Source: Acidobacteriota bacterium
GTDB taxonomy: Bacteria; Acidobacteriota; Terriglobia; 2-12-FULL-54-10
Assembly (NCBI GenBank): GCA_009691245.1
Contig: SHUM01000032.1
Coordinates: forward strand, 1 to 38,740
Length of the DNA stretch: 38,740 nucleotides
Reading direction: 5' to 3'
In this document: positions 7,222 through 16,302 of the stretch, piece after piece
How the letters are laid out: the number at the start of each line of letters is the position of its first letter
How positions within the stretch are numbered: the first letter of the stretch is position 1
Notes under the pieces: model-generated
Told to the model about the DNA's origin: nothing
Databases searched by the model: none
What the model saw: only the letters and a program-made list of their open reading frames with translations
Position numbers and translations under genes: made by a program

Positions 7222-8373
7222 ATGCCGATGACAACTCAAAAAGAACAACTGATTGGCCTGACATTGGAGCAGATGGAAGCCCGTCTCAAACAGGCCGGCG
7301 AGCCGGCCTTCCGGGGCCGTCAGCTCTATCACGCGCTCTATCGCGAGCGGCAGGCGGACTTCGCTAAGATCACCGCGTTTCCGCTGGCGCTGCGCGCGCA
7401 ATTGCAGGAGCGCTATGAGGCCACACTGCCCGCCGTGGACCGCACCTTCCACAGCGCCGACGGCACCACGCGCTTTCTGCTGGGCCTGGCCGACGGCAAG
7501 CAGATCGAAGCCGTGGTGATGCCCAGGTACTTGCCCAGCAATCCGCGTGAGTTGCGTATGCGCACGACTTACTGTGTTTCCACGCAGGCAGGCTGTGCCG
7601 TCGATTGCAAATTCTGCCTCACCGGCGCGCTGGGGTTCTTCCGTAACTTGACCGCTGGTGAAATTGTCGGCCAGGTGCTGCGCGCGATGGGCAAGGCAGA
7701 GGAAGCAGATGATCCAAAAGATGCAAAGGAAGTAAAGGAGGCAGACGACGCAGAGGAAAATCATGCCGCCGCACCCGGCGCACCGCGCCTGAACCTGGTC
7801 TTCATGGGACAGGGCGAGCCGCTGCTGAACTATGACAACGTCCTGACCGCCTTCCGTATTCTGTCCGACACCAAGGGCATCGGCATCCCCGCTTCGCGCA
7901 TCACGCTCTCGACCGCCGGCGTCGTGCCCGGCATCGAGCGGCTGGGGCAGGAGGCCCATCGACCGCGGCTGGCCATCTCGCTGAACGCGCCCAATGACGA
8001 GATTCGCACGCGCATCATGCCCATCAACAAAAAGTGGCCCATCGCCGAGCTGCTGCGCGCCTGCCGCAACTATCCGCTGCGCCCGAAAGAACAACTCACT
8101 TTTGAGTATGTGCTGCTCGCCGGAGTGAATGACTCAATCGCTCACGCGCGTGAGTTGGCGAAATTGATCTGCAAGCTGCCCTGCAAAGTAAATCTGATCG
8201 GATGGAATCCCGGCCCCGAGCTGGGCTTCCGAACCACTTCCGACGCCGTCATTCGCGCGTTTCAGGCTGAGTTGAAGGATCGGGGAATTTCCAACTACCT
8301 GCGTGTCCCCCGCGGCCGCGACATCTTTGCCGCCTGCGGACAGTTGAGCCTTGCTTCGCAAGGCGGGGTGTAG
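7222..8373 (+). CDS. rlmN: Dual-specificity 23S rRNA/tRNA adenosine C2-methyltransferase RlmN
   Basis: 383 residues from ATG 7222 (ATG 7228 is equally possible; no strong ribosome site). The radical SAM cluster is C125-AVD-C129-KF-C132, preceded by CVSTQAGC and followed by LTGALGFFRNLTAGEIVGQVL. VFMGQGEPLLNYDNV and SLNAPNDEIR are typical, and the C-terminal AACGQL contains the methyl-carrying cysteine. RlmN methylates A2503 of 23S rRNA and A37 of some tRNAs using two S-adenosylmethionines. Odd feature: residues ~157-186 are an in-frame acidic-basic insert (KAEEADDPKDAKEVKEADDA) at a place where the family is short. It is encoded by a GCAGAGGA-rich tract and is probably a tolerated surface loop. 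Confidence 0.95.
   Translation: MPMTTQKEQLIGLTLEQMEARLKQAGEPAFRGRQLYHALYRERQADFAKITAFPLALRAQLQERYEATLPAVDRTFHSADGTTRFLLGLADGKQIEAVVMPRYLPSNPRELRMRTTYCVSTQAGCAVDCKFCLTGALGFFRNLTAGEIVGQVLRAMGKAEEADDPKDAKEVKEADDAEENHAAAPGAPRLNLVFMGQGEPLLNYDNVLTAFRILSDTKGIGIPASRITLSTAGVVPGIERLGQEAHRPRLAISLNAPNDEIRTRIMPINKKWPIAELLRACRNYPLRPKEQLTFEYVLLAGVNDSIAHARELAKLICKLPCKVNLIGWNPGPELGFRTTSDAVIRAFQAELKDRGISNYLRVPRGRDIFAACGQLSLASQGGV
7691..7764 (+). repeat. GCAGAGGA-type purine tract inserted in frame in rlmN
   Basis: The stretch begins GCAAGGCAGAGGAAGCAGAT and ends GACGCAGAGGAAAATCAT. It is almost free of pyrimidines, unlike the flanking rlmN sequence, and keeps the frame. The core GCAGAGGA recurs in mtaB and in the first gene. 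Confidence 0.6.
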
Positions 8374-8376
8374 TGA

Positions 8377-8433
8377 GTGGGGTGTTGGGTGTAGTGAAAA
8401 CCAGAATTGCTCTTACCACACCCAACGCCCCAC
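8377..8433. terminator. Inverted repeat between convergent rlmN and pgeF
   Basis: Arms GTGGGGTGTTGGGTGT (8377-8392) and ACACCCAACGCCCCAC (8418-8433) pair over 16 bases with one G-U pair. There is no T tract on either strand, so it could be a bidirectional transcript stabiliser or a weak terminator. The position between two stops fits a 3'-end function for both genes. Confidence 0.5.
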
Positions 8434-8440
8434 ACCCTGT

Positions 8441-9391
8441 TCAACATTTAATGCCGATCACCGACATCATTCGCCCCGCGCGCAGCGCGTCGCGGCGGTG
8501 TGAGAAGAACTGCCGCGGATGGCAGTGCGTGCAGGGCGCGTCCGTCCAGATATTTTCGGCGGGGACGCCCGCGGCGGCTAGCTGGCTCACGTTGGCCTTC
8601 ACTAAATCCAGATGATACTTCTTCGGTTTCTCCAGCAGCGGATACTTGATGACGTTGCGATACATTAGCGCGTGTCGCTCGGCGAACGGACGCTCGCGCT
8701 CCGGGGGCAGCGCAAAACATTTCAGGCTCTGATTAAACTGCGACTCAAAGGCTCGCAGCACGTCTTCGCCGACCTCGAAGCAGCACGCCTGAATGCCCGG
8801 TCCGATGGCCACGCGCAGGTCTGCAGGACGCGAACCGTGGAGCATCATCATGCGCCCCACGCCTTTCTGCGCGATACGCCGCAGCGTGCCGCGCCATCCG
8901 CAATGGATCGAGGCCACCACGCGCTGCCTCGTGTCAGCAATCAGAATGGGCAGGCAGTCCGCGCTGAGGATGGAGAGCAGCAGACCCGGCTGCGCGGTGA
9001 TCTGTCCGTCGCCGCGCAGGGAATCCTCGCACGGTGATCTCCCCGCGTGGCCACTCATGCCGCCAACGCTGCGCAGCAGGTCCGAGTGAATCTGGTTCAG
9101 CGTAAGAAGCTGGAAGTCCTTGCCGGGCAGGGCACCGATAAAGCGCCGGCGGTTTTCCGTGATGTTCGCGGCTGAATCCCATTTGAGCCTGCCAAGATTC
9201 AGCTCGCCGCGCTTGGAAGGCGAGTAAGGAGGAATGCTCACGCCGCCGTAGCGCGTCGAGAATCCATGCACCAGCCAGGGAATTGCCTCGAACAGCGGGC
9301 TTATCAAGATGGTGCAGTCAGTCGGCGCACTTTTTTCGGAAGGTGGTGATGGCTGTCGGGGACTGGCTTTCCGTGCGCGGGCGGCGTGCAT
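8441..9391 (-). CDS. pgeF: PgeF/YfiH (LACC1-like) purine nucleoside phosphorylase, polyphenol oxidase family
   Basis: About 316 residues from ATG 9391; the frame extends to 9442 but that extra part (MPANAGTH...) looks like non-coding repeat sequence. The metal-site motifs are present: LNQIHSD, LSADCLPIL, SIHCGWRGTLRRI, IGPGIQACCFEVG, and HLDLVKANVSQL with DAPCTHCHPRQFFSHRRD near the end. Members are multi-copper-like folds now described as purine nucleoside phosphorylase/adenosine deaminase (LACC1, YfiH), and E. coli PgeF also edits peptidoglycan precursors. Which activity dominates here is unknown. It converges on rlmN. Confidence 0.9.
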   Translation of the reverse strand: MHAARARKASPRQPSPPSEKSAPTDCTILISPLFEAIPWLVHGFSTRYGGVSIPPYSPSKRGELNLGRLKWDSAANITENRRRFIGALPGKDFQLLTLNQIHSDLLRSVGGMSGHAGRSPCEDSLRGDGQITAQPGLLLSILSADCLPILIADTRQRVVASIHCGWRGTLRRIAQKGVGRMMMLHGSRPADLRVAIGPGIQACCFEVGEDVLRAFESQFNQSLKCFALPPERERPFAERHALMYRNVIKYPLLEKPKKYHLDLVKANVSQLAAAGVPAENIWTDAPCTHCHPRQFFSHRRDALRAGRMMSVIGIKC

Positions 9392-9528
9392 GGATTCCTT
9401 TCCAATTCGTGTTAGTCTGTGCGTTCCGGCGTTGGCTGGCATTATCTATTGTACCGGACCGGAACGAGCCGCTGTGCGTGCCGGCTGGATTTTTGTCGAA
9501 CCGCCGGACCTGAAGGAGATGGTGAAAA

Positions 9529-10587
9529 ATGGGTGAATCTGTCAGCAGTCCAGCATCGCCAGCCGAGTGGGCCGACGTGGGTGATGCGGAGCAGTTGAGA
9601 AAAACCGCGGTCCAACCTATTAACGTGGGCGGCAAGCGTCTCGCACTGACGTGCCGTGACGGCGAGTTCGGCGCGGTTTCCGGAGCGTGCAACCATGCAG
9701 GCGGCCCGTTGGGCGAAGGCCGCCTAGACGGGGACTATGTCGTTTGTCCCTGGCACTATTGGAAATTTCACCGCATCGGCGGGCAGGGTGAGCCGGGCTT
9801 TGAAGAGGATGCGGTGCCCGCGCATCGCGTGAAGGTGGAGAGTGGACGCGTGCTGGTGGAGGCCACGCCGCACACCAAGCGCTCGCGCAAGCCGCACGCG
9901 CCGCATCCGCTGGCGCGCCCGCCTGTCCGCGAGCCGGGCCCGGTGCGCGTGCTGGGCATCTCGACCACGGCCATGATCTCTGATCAGCCGCGCTACAGCA
10001 CCTCCGACGATCTGCTGGAGTACGCCATGCGGCACGCCGCCACGCTCGGCGCCGAGGCGCGCACCATCCACCTTCGTGAACTGAGCTTCCGGGCCTGCGA
10101 AGGGTTATACTCGAAGTCGGCGCGCGCCTGCACCTGGCCCTGCTCGATCACCCAGATGGACCCGACCGACCAGTTGGACCGCGTCTATGAAGGCGTGGTG
10201 CACTGGGCCGACGTGATACTGGTGAGCACGCCGATTCGCTGGGGAGCGCCGTCGAGCCTGTACTTCAAGATGGTCGAGCGCATGAATTGCATCCAGAACC
10301 AGGAGACCATCGCAAATCGCCAACTGATGCGCAACAAGGTCGCGGGGTTCATCATCATGGGCGGGCAGGACAACATTCAGGCCGTGGCCGGGCAGATGCT
10401 CGGCTTCTTCGCCGAGATCGGCTGCCAGTTCCCCACGTTCCCCTACATCGCTCATTCGCGCGGCTGGAGCGCCGAGGACATGGAGAATAATACGCGCTAC
10501 GTGCGGGGCTCGAAGTTTCTGCACGATGGCGCTCGTGGAGCGCTGCGTGGGGCTGGCGCGGTTGCTGGTTGCCGGCACGTTGGTTGA
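9529..10587 (+). CDS. Rieske [2Fe-2S] - NADPH-dependent FMN reductase fusion, 3' end frameshifted
   Basis: Residues ~1-105 form a Rieske domain with CNHAGGPLGEG and CPWHYWKF (Cys-x-His ... Cys-x-x-His). Residues ~140-345 form a flavodoxin-like reductase: VRVLGISTTAM, VILVSTPIRWGAPSSLYFKMVERM, GFIIMGGQDNIQAVAGQML. The natural C-terminus is displaced: after FLHDG the frame runs into arginine-rich nonsense and stops at 10587. In the next frame, from about 10529, the sequence reads ALVERCVGLARLLVAGTLVEG and ends at TGA 10673-10675, overlapping the acpS start by ATGA. A one-base change (real or an assembly error) is likely. The intact protein would pass electrons from a reduced flavin or NADPH through the cluster; the partner is unknown. 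Confidence 0.82.
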   Translation: MGESVSSPASPAEWADVGDAEQLRKTAVQPINVGGKRLALTCRDGEFGAVSGACNHAGGPLGEGRLDGDYVVCPWHYWKFHRIGGQGEPGFEEDAVPAHRVKVESGRVLVEATPHTKRSRKPHAPHPLARPPVREPGPVRVLGISTTAMISDQPRYSTSDDLLEYAMRHAATLGAEARTIHLRELSFRACEGLYSKSARACTWPCSITQMDPTDQLDRVYEGVVHWADVILVSTPIRWGAPSSLYFKMVERMNCIQNQETIANRQLMRNKVAGFIIMGGQDNIQAVAGQMLGFFAEIGCQFPTFPYIAHSRGWSAEDMENNTRYVRGSKFLHDGARGALRGAGAVAGCRHVG

Positions 10588-10675
10588 GGGCGAGGTCCCG
10601 CGCGGCGGACGCAAGGCGCATGAGCTGGACACGCACGCGCAGTTGCACACCAAGGAAACGGCAGAATCACAATGA
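10526..10675 (+). pseudogene. Displaced C-terminus of the Rieske-flavodoxin gene
   Basis: This 49-codon frame (ALVERCVGLARLLVAGTLVEG, then EVPRGGRKAHELDTHAQLH) fits as the helix-containing C-terminus of the upstream protein. It ends by the four-base overlap ATGA with acpS, the usual sign of translational coupling. It also happens to begin with ATG at 10526, but it has no ribosome site, so an independent small protein is less likely. Confidence 0.6.
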
Positions 10676-11049
10676 TTGTGGGGTCGGGAGTGGACATCGC
10701 GGAAGTGGCGCGCGTGCGCGAGGTCCTCGCACGGCACGGCGAGCGCTTCCTCCAGCGCGTGTTTACTCCCCTGGAGATCGCCTATTGCCAGCGTCACAAG
10801 AACAGCGTGGAGCGTTTCGCCGCCCGCTTCGCCGCCAAGGAAGCCGCCATGAAGGCGCTGGGCACCGGCTGGCGCAACGGCGTCACCTGGAAGGATTTCG
10901 AAGTAGCCAACGAGCCCAGCGGCAAGCCCACGCTGCGCTTGACTGGCAAGGCTGCGGAAATCTGCGCCGCCCTCGGCGGCCAGCGCATTCATCTATCCAT
11001 GACGCACACCGAGGCGACCGCCTTCGCGCAAGTCATCATTGAAGATTAA
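10672..11049 (+). CDS. acpS: Holo-[acyl-carrier-protein] synthase
   Basis: 125 residues, the usual size. N-terminal IVGSGVDIAEVARV contains the Mg-binding Asp; RFAARFAAKEAAMKALG contains the catalytic Glu and Lys; HLSMTHTEATAFAQVIIE closes the fold. AcpS moves 4'-phosphopantetheine from coenzyme A to acyl carrier protein, enabling fatty acid synthesis in the cytoplasm. The ATG overlaps the preceding stop (ATGA). It converges on mtaB with a nine-base gap. Confidence 0.96.
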   Translation: MIVGSGVDIAEVARVREVLARHGERFLQRVFTPLEIAYCQRHKNSVERFAARFAAKEAAMKALGTGWRNGVTWKDFEVANEPSGKPTLRLTGKAAEICAALGGQRIHLSMTHTEATAFAQVIIED

Positions 11050-11058
11050 TTGGGATTC

Positions 11059-12519
11059 CTACGAAATTACGTCGCCGAACAATCCATCTAGCGATTCCGA
11101 AATTATCTGGACGCGGACGTGGGTGTTGGGAGCGGGATGTTCAGATTTGGGTGCGAGCGCGATGCGAAGATAGTTGTCGCTGAGGGCGGGGGCTCCTCCG
11201 GATGTTCCCTTATCGAGAGTGAGTGCAGGGAGTATCTGGCCTACCTGGCGCTCGCGGAATTGCTGGTTCTTGCGGGCGGAGAGGTCGCGCAGCAGGCGGC
11301 CGCGCTCGCGGATCACTGGCGGCGGGACTTGGTCGGGCATTTGGTCGGCGGGGGTGCCGGGGCGGCGCGAGTAGGGGAACACGTGCAGGTAGGTCATGGG
11401 CAGCTCGTCGATGAGCGCGTAAGTCTGCTGGAAGTCATTGTCGGTTTCGCCGGGGAAGCCGACGATCACGTCGGCGCCGAAGGCTGCGTTGGGGAAGCGC
11501 GCGTAAGCGGCGAGGATGCGCTGGCGGTAGCGCGCGGCGGTGTACTTGCGGTGCATCAGGCGCAGGATGCGGTCCGAGCCGCTTTGCAGCGGCGCGTGGA
11601 TGTGGCGTGCGATGCGCGGCGTCGAGGCTATCAGGTCGAGCAGCGTGTCGGTGAAGTCCATCGGCTCGACGGAACTAAGTCGTAACTTTTCAATCCCCGT
11701 TTCATCCAACACTCTTCGCAACAATCGCACGAAGCTGGTGCGGCGCCTGCCGCTCGTGCCCTCTCCGGCTCCGGTGAGGTCGCGGCCATACTGGCCGAGG
11801 TTCACGCCGGAGATGACCACTTCGCGGTAGCCTGCGTCGGTCAGGCTCCGCACCTGCTCGACAACTTCGGCGGGCGCGAGGCTTCGGCTGAGCCCGCGCA
11901 CTGACGGGATGATGCAGAACGAGCAGCGATTGTTGCAACCATCCTGAATTTTCAGATTGGGCCGCGTGCGATCCTCCACGGTGCCGCCGAAAAACGGCGC
12001 GGCGGTAAATTGGCGCTGCGCGCGAATGTCCGAGGTCAGGATGCGTGCTAGCGGCGCGGGCGCGATGGAGCCGAGTGGCGCGGTGTCGTCGTCGGGATGC
12101 GTGGCGGCGAGTTGGGTGATCGGGAAGAAGGAAGCAGAGGAACGGACAGGCGCAAGCGCGTTTTCCTCTGCTTCATTTGCTTCCTCTACATCCAGCAGGC
12201 CTGCAATCTCGGATTTGTGCGCATTACCGACAACCCACTCCACGCCGGGCAGCGCGGCCAGTTCTTCCGGGCGGCGCTGCGCGTAGCAGCCGGTGATGAC
12301 GATGCGGGCTTGCGGGTTGTCGCGATGGATGCGCCGCGCGGACTGGCGCAGGTCAGCGTCGGCGGCGGAGGTTACCGTGCAACTGTTCAGGATAACCACG
12401 TCGGCTTTGGCTTGGTCAGGTGAGGCGACGTAACCGCGCGCCGCGAGGTCCTGTTCGATGGCAGCGCCGTCGGCCTGATTGGCTCGGCATCCGAAGTTGT
12501 GGGTGTGGTAGCTGGGCAT
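11059..12519 (-). CDS. mtaB: tRNA t6A37 methylthiotransferase MtaB
   Basis: 486 residues. The N-terminal methylthiotransferase domain carries three cluster cysteines (C11 in FGCRANQ, C47 in NSCTVTS, C78 in GCYAQRRP). The radical SAM cluster is C195-NNR-C199-SF-C202, then GVNLGQYGRDL, PLQSGSDRILRLMHRKY, GADVIVGFPGETDNDF and HVFPYSRRPGTPA. A C-terminal TRAM-like segment follows. FGCRxNQ distinguishes MtaB from MiaB and RimO. The enzyme adds a methylthio group to t6A37 in ANN-decoding tRNAs. Between residues ~110 and 186 is an unusually long linker that includes EEANEAEEN, coded by a GCAGAGGA-type tract with its inverted copy. Confidence 0.93.
   Translation of the reverse strand: MPSYHTHNFGCRANQADGAAIEQDLAARGYVASPDQAKADVVILNSCTVTSAADADLRQSARRIHRDNPQARIVITGCYAQRRPEELAALPGVEWVVGNAHKSEIAGLLDVEEANEAEENALAPVRSSASFFPITQLAATHPDDDTAPLGSIAPAPLARILTSDIRAQRQFTAAPFFGGTVEDRTRPNLKIQDGCNNRCSFCIIPSVRGLSRSLAPAEVVEQVRSLTDAGYREVVISGVNLGQYGRDLTGAGEGTSGRRRTSFVRLLRRVLDETGIEKLRLSSVEPMDFTDTLLDLIASTPRIARHIHAPLQSGSDRILRLMHRKYTAARYRQRILAAYARFPNAAFGADVIVGFPGETDNDFQQTYALIDELPMTYLHVFPYSRRPGTPADQMPDQVPPPVIRERGRLLRDLSARKNQQFRERQVGQILPALTLDKGTSGGAPALSDNYLRIALAPKSEHPAPNTHVRVQIISESLDGLFGDVIS
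12131..12188 (-). repeat. GCAGAGGA-type tract with inverted copy inside mtaB
   Basis: GAAGCAGAGGAA at 12131-12142 and TTCCTCTGCTTC at 12163-12174 are perfect inverted copies of 12 bases separated by 20 bases, followed by another TTCCTCTA. Both lie in frame in the mtaB linker. The core matches the tract in rlmN. Confidence 0.65.
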
Positions 12520-12529
12520 GTTTTGCGTG

Positions 12530-12617
12530 ACAGAGCCGCGACCGGAAGGGAGCGGACGCGCTCATCGGCCACTGATGATCGTCAAACGAGACCGCTCGCT
12601 TACGCGCGCGGCTCTGT
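12530..12617. repeat. Palindromic REP-like repeat
   Basis: The left arm begins ACAGAGCCGCGACCGGAAGG and the right arm, reversed, begins ACAGAGCCGCGCGCGTAAGC; both continue to GAGCGG. It sits upstream of mtaB and downstream of the rpsU terminator. Its core GAGCCGCGAC is shared with the ends of the MITE-like elements. Confidence 0.7.
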
Positions 12618-12624
12618 GGGGCTA

Positions 12625-12666
12625 CAGAAAAAGAGAAGGGGCGTGCCGTTGAGTAACAGCACGCCC
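12625..12666 (-). terminator. Rho-independent terminator of rpsU
   Basis: On the minus strand, GGGCGTGCTGTT and AACGGCACGCCC form a 12-base stem (one G-U pair) around the loop ACTC, followed by CTTCTCTTTTT. It lies 28 bases after the rpsU stop. Confidence 0.88.
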
Positions 12667-12693
12667 GGATTGTAAAACTGTAACTGCCAAAAA

Positions 12694-12894
12694 CTAATCG
12701 CCTTCACTACGACGAAAACGCTTACGGCTGCGTTTGCGGGCAAGGGCTTGCTTTACGCGCTTCTTCTCACCGGGTTTCAGATAGAACGAATGCTTCTTGA
12801 TCTCTTTAATGATGTCTTCGGTCTGAACTCTCCGCTTGAAGCGGCGCAGGGCGTTTTCCAAGGACTCGCCGTCCTGGAGTCTAACTTCCGCCAA
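12694..12894 (-). CDS. rpsU: 30S ribosomal protein S21
   Basis: 66 residues. VRLQDGESLENALRRFKRRV is the typical S21 beginning and KPGEKKRVKQALARKRSRKR its basic tail. S21 binds near the 3' end of 16S rRNA and assists initiation. The start is TTG at 12894, with GAGGGGG eight bases upstream; no ATG is available in frame. It has its own promoter and terminator and is therefore monocistronic. Confidence 0.96.
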   Translation of the reverse strand: MAEVRLQDGESLENALRRFKRRVQTEDIIKEIKKHSFYLKPGEKKRVKQALARKRSRKRFRRSEGD

Positions 12895-12916
12895 TGTAAA
12901 TACACCCCCTCGCTAT

Positions 12917-12946
12917 TTGGCGTTTCTTTGTGCCAGCAGCTATAAT
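12917..12946 (+). promoter_or_regulatory. Putative sigma70-type promoter for glgC
   Basis: TTGGCG (12917-12922), spacer of 18, TATAAT (12941-12946). It overlaps the rpsU promoter on the other strand. The leader to glgC would be about 120 bases and contains the hairpin at 13005-13037. Confidence 0.45.
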
Positions 12947-12970
12947 CTCAAGTTTAGAGCCCTGAGACAA
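12942..12970 (-). promoter_or_regulatory. Putative sigma70-type promoter for rpsU
   Basis: On the minus strand TTGTCT (12970-12965), spacer of 17, GATTAT (12947-12942). The leader to the TTG start would be about 40 bases. Confidence 0.45.
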
Positions 12971-13004
12971 TAGAATTCTGGCAGCTCGTTGAAAAACTGT
13001 TTGG

Positions 13005-13037
13005 GGTGTTATTCCGCGCTCGGCTCGGAATGACACC
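13005..13037 (+). repeat. Hairpin in the glgC leader
   Basis: GGTGTTATTCCG (13005-13016) pairs with CGGAATGACACC (13026-13037), 12 pairs with one G-U, loop of nine. No T tract follows. It resembles a dispersed GTCATTCCGAGCG-type genomic repeat more than a terminator, but lies where it could affect glgC expression. Confidence 0.5.
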
Positions 13038-13075
13038 GATTATATCTTCCGGCAGTCACCAATCAAAGGGAAGTC

Positions 13076-14290
13076 ATGGATAAAGTATTGACCATTCTGC
13101 TCGCCGGTGGGGCCGGTGAAAGGCTCTTCCCTCTAACGCGTGAGCGCGCCAAGCCCGCCGTGCCGTTCGGAGCCATCTACCGCATTATCGACGTTACCTT
13201 AAGCAACTGCATCAACTCCGGCCTGCGCAAGATATTCATCCTCACCCAGTACAAGGCACTTTCGTTGAACCGGCACATCCGGCTGGGTTGGAATATTTTT
13301 TCGCCCGAGATGGGCGAGTTCATTGAGATTGTTCCACCGATGAAACGCGTGGGCGAGAATTGGTATCAGGGCACGGCGGACGCTGTCTTCCAGAATATTT
13401 ACAGCATATTGATCGAGGACCCCGACTATGTGCTGGTGCTGGCTGCGGATCATATCTACAAGATGGACTACCAGAAGATGCTGGAGCAGCACAAGCGCAC
13501 CGGCGCCGAGGTTACCGTGGGCACCATCCCGCAACCCGCTGAGGCGGCCTCGCGCTTTGGCGTGGTCCAGCAGGATGCGGGCGGGGTCATTACCGGATTC
13601 GTGGAGAAGCCGCAGGGCGCGGCGCTGGATGAGCTGCAGCGCGAGGGTACGGTGCAGACTTCGATGGGCATCTACCTGTTCACCGCGTCGAAGCTGATCT
13701 CCATGCTGCGCAAGGACGCCGGCGACATGAGCTCGGCGCACGATTTTGGCAAGAACATCATCCCCGAGATGGTGGGGAGCCATCGCGTGATCTCCTACCC
13801 GTTCGTGGACGAGAATCACCAGGAGGCGCTCTATTGGCGCGATGTCGGCACGCTGGACGCTTACTACGAGGCCAACATGGACCTGGTAACCGTGCGGCCG
13901 ACTTTTAATCTGTATCACCGCGATTGGCCCATTCGCACCATGGCGCTGCAGAATCCGCCGGCTAAGTTTGTTTTCGCGCAGGAGGGATCGCGCATGGGGT
14001 TGGTTCTGGACTCGATTGTGTCGCCGGGCTGCATCGTTAGCGGCGGTCGCGTGGTGCAGAGCGTGCTGTCGCCTGACGTGCGCGTGAACAGCTACTCCGA
14101 GGTGCAGGGTTCCATCCTGTTTTCGGGCGTCAGCGTGGGCCGCTACAGCCGCTTGCGGCGCTGCATCATCGACCGCGATGTGAACATTCCAGAGAATATC
14201 CAGATCGGCTATGACTTGGACCAGGACCGTGAGCGGGGGTACACGATTACTGAGAACGGCGTGGTGGTGGTGGGCCGTCCCGTGCCGTAA
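13076..14290 (+). CDS. glgC: Glucose-1-phosphate adenylyltransferase
   Basis: 404 residues, normal length. ILLAGGAGERLFPLTRERAKPAVPFG is the nucleotide-binding loop with activator site; LAADHIYKMDY and GFVEKP bind the glucose phosphate; the C-terminal part (CIVSGGRVVQSVLSPDVRV) is the left-handed beta-helix. It makes ADP-glucose from ATP and glucose 1-phosphate, the committed step of glycogen synthesis, and is usually activated by glycolytic intermediates. The ribosome site AAGGGA precedes ATG 13076. It leads a plus-strand set with eno and gpmI. Confidence 0.96.
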   Translation: MDKVLTILLAGGAGERLFPLTRERAKPAVPFGAIYRIIDVTLSNCINSGLRKIFILTQYKALSLNRHIRLGWNIFSPEMGEFIEIVPPMKRVGENWYQGTADAVFQNIYSILIEDPDYVLVLAADHIYKMDYQKMLEQHKRTGAEVTVGTIPQPAEAASRFGVVQQDAGGVITGFVEKPQGAALDELQREGTVQTSMGIYLFTASKLISMLRKDAGDMSSAHDFGKNIIPEMVGSHRVISYPFVDENHQEALYWRDVGTLDAYYEANMDLVTVRPTFNLYHRDWPIRTMALQNPPAKFVFAQEGSRMGLVLDSIVSPGCIVSGGRVVQSVLSPDVRVNSYSEVQGSILFSGVSVGRYSRLRRCIIDRDVNIPENIQIGYDLDQDRERGYTITENGVVVVGRPVP

Positions 14291-14326
14291 GATGGGGATA
14301 TGGCCGGGAGTGATTGAGTAGAGTGA

Positions 14327-15688
<1,362 letters not shown>

Positions 15689-15731
15689 ATGAAGTGCGCT
15701 AGCTTTGAGAGAATTGGCGGGGGTGCTTCAC

Positions 15732-15956
15732 ATGAATCCACCAACTACATCGATCTTTGATTTGAGTGCTTCCGAGAAACTTCAGCTAGTGGAAGATTTA
15801 TGGGATGATCTGGCAGCCACGCCCGAGTCCGTGCCGGTGCATGACTGGCAAAAATAGGAATTGGCGCGACGAAAGGCCAATCTACTGAAGAACCCGGATT
15901 CAGGGCTCGCCTGGGAAGAATTCAAACGCAGGGTTCGCAGCCGTCATGCCCGCTAA
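15732..15956 (+). pseudogene. Antitoxin of the addiction-module (TIGR02574-like) family, amber-interrupted
   Basis: From ATG 15732 the frame gives a typical short antitoxin: FDLSASEKLQLVEDLWDDLA, then SVPVHDWQK, then TAG at 15855-15857, then ELARRKANLLKNPDSGLAWE and FKRRVRSRHAR to TAA. Both halves fit the family (ELxRR..NP..G..WEE). The stop leaves only the N-terminal part, so the protein should be non-functional. The stop overlaps the start of the toxin frame. Confidence 0.7.
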
Positions 15957-16244
15957 ACTAATTGTAGCCCCGGAGGCTGAGCAGGACGTTGCGGAAGCCT
16001 ACGCCTGGTACGAAAGCCGCCGCCCCGGCTTGGGGGAAGAGTTCTGAGTTGTGTGGATGCTTGCGTGGAAGCCATTTGCCGCACTCCCGGGATGCACCCC
16101 CTCGCGCACGAAACCTATCGCCGGGCGTTGGTGCGCCGCTTCCCATATGCGGCGTTCTTCGGGTACGCGGAAGGCGCGGTAACGCTCTACTGCATATTTC
16201 ACACTTCCCGCAATCCGGACAAATGGTGCCAGCGGCTTCCCTGA
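15946..16244 (+). pseudogene. ParE/RelE-type toxin, frameshifted
   Basis: ATG 15946 begins KLIVAPEAEQDVAEAYAWYE then SRRPGLGEEF, the start of a ParE-like toxin. TGA at 16045-16047 follows. One base earlier, the frame from 16044 continues exactly where the family should: LSCVDACVEAICRTPGMHPL, RRALVRRFPYAAFFGY, YCIFHTSRNPDKWCQRLP, stop at 16244. A lost T in GAGTTT explains it. Together with the broken antitoxin this is a dead module between eno and gpmI. Confidence 0.75.
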
Positions 16245-16302
16245 GATTGTGACGTTGCGAAAATTCCTTGTAGTTTAGATAATTCCTTTTAACCAGAATC
16301 CA

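Noticed and set aside
8373-8615. Small plus-strand frame after rlmN
   Set aside because: It is antisense to the conserved end of pgeF and contains the inverted repeat.
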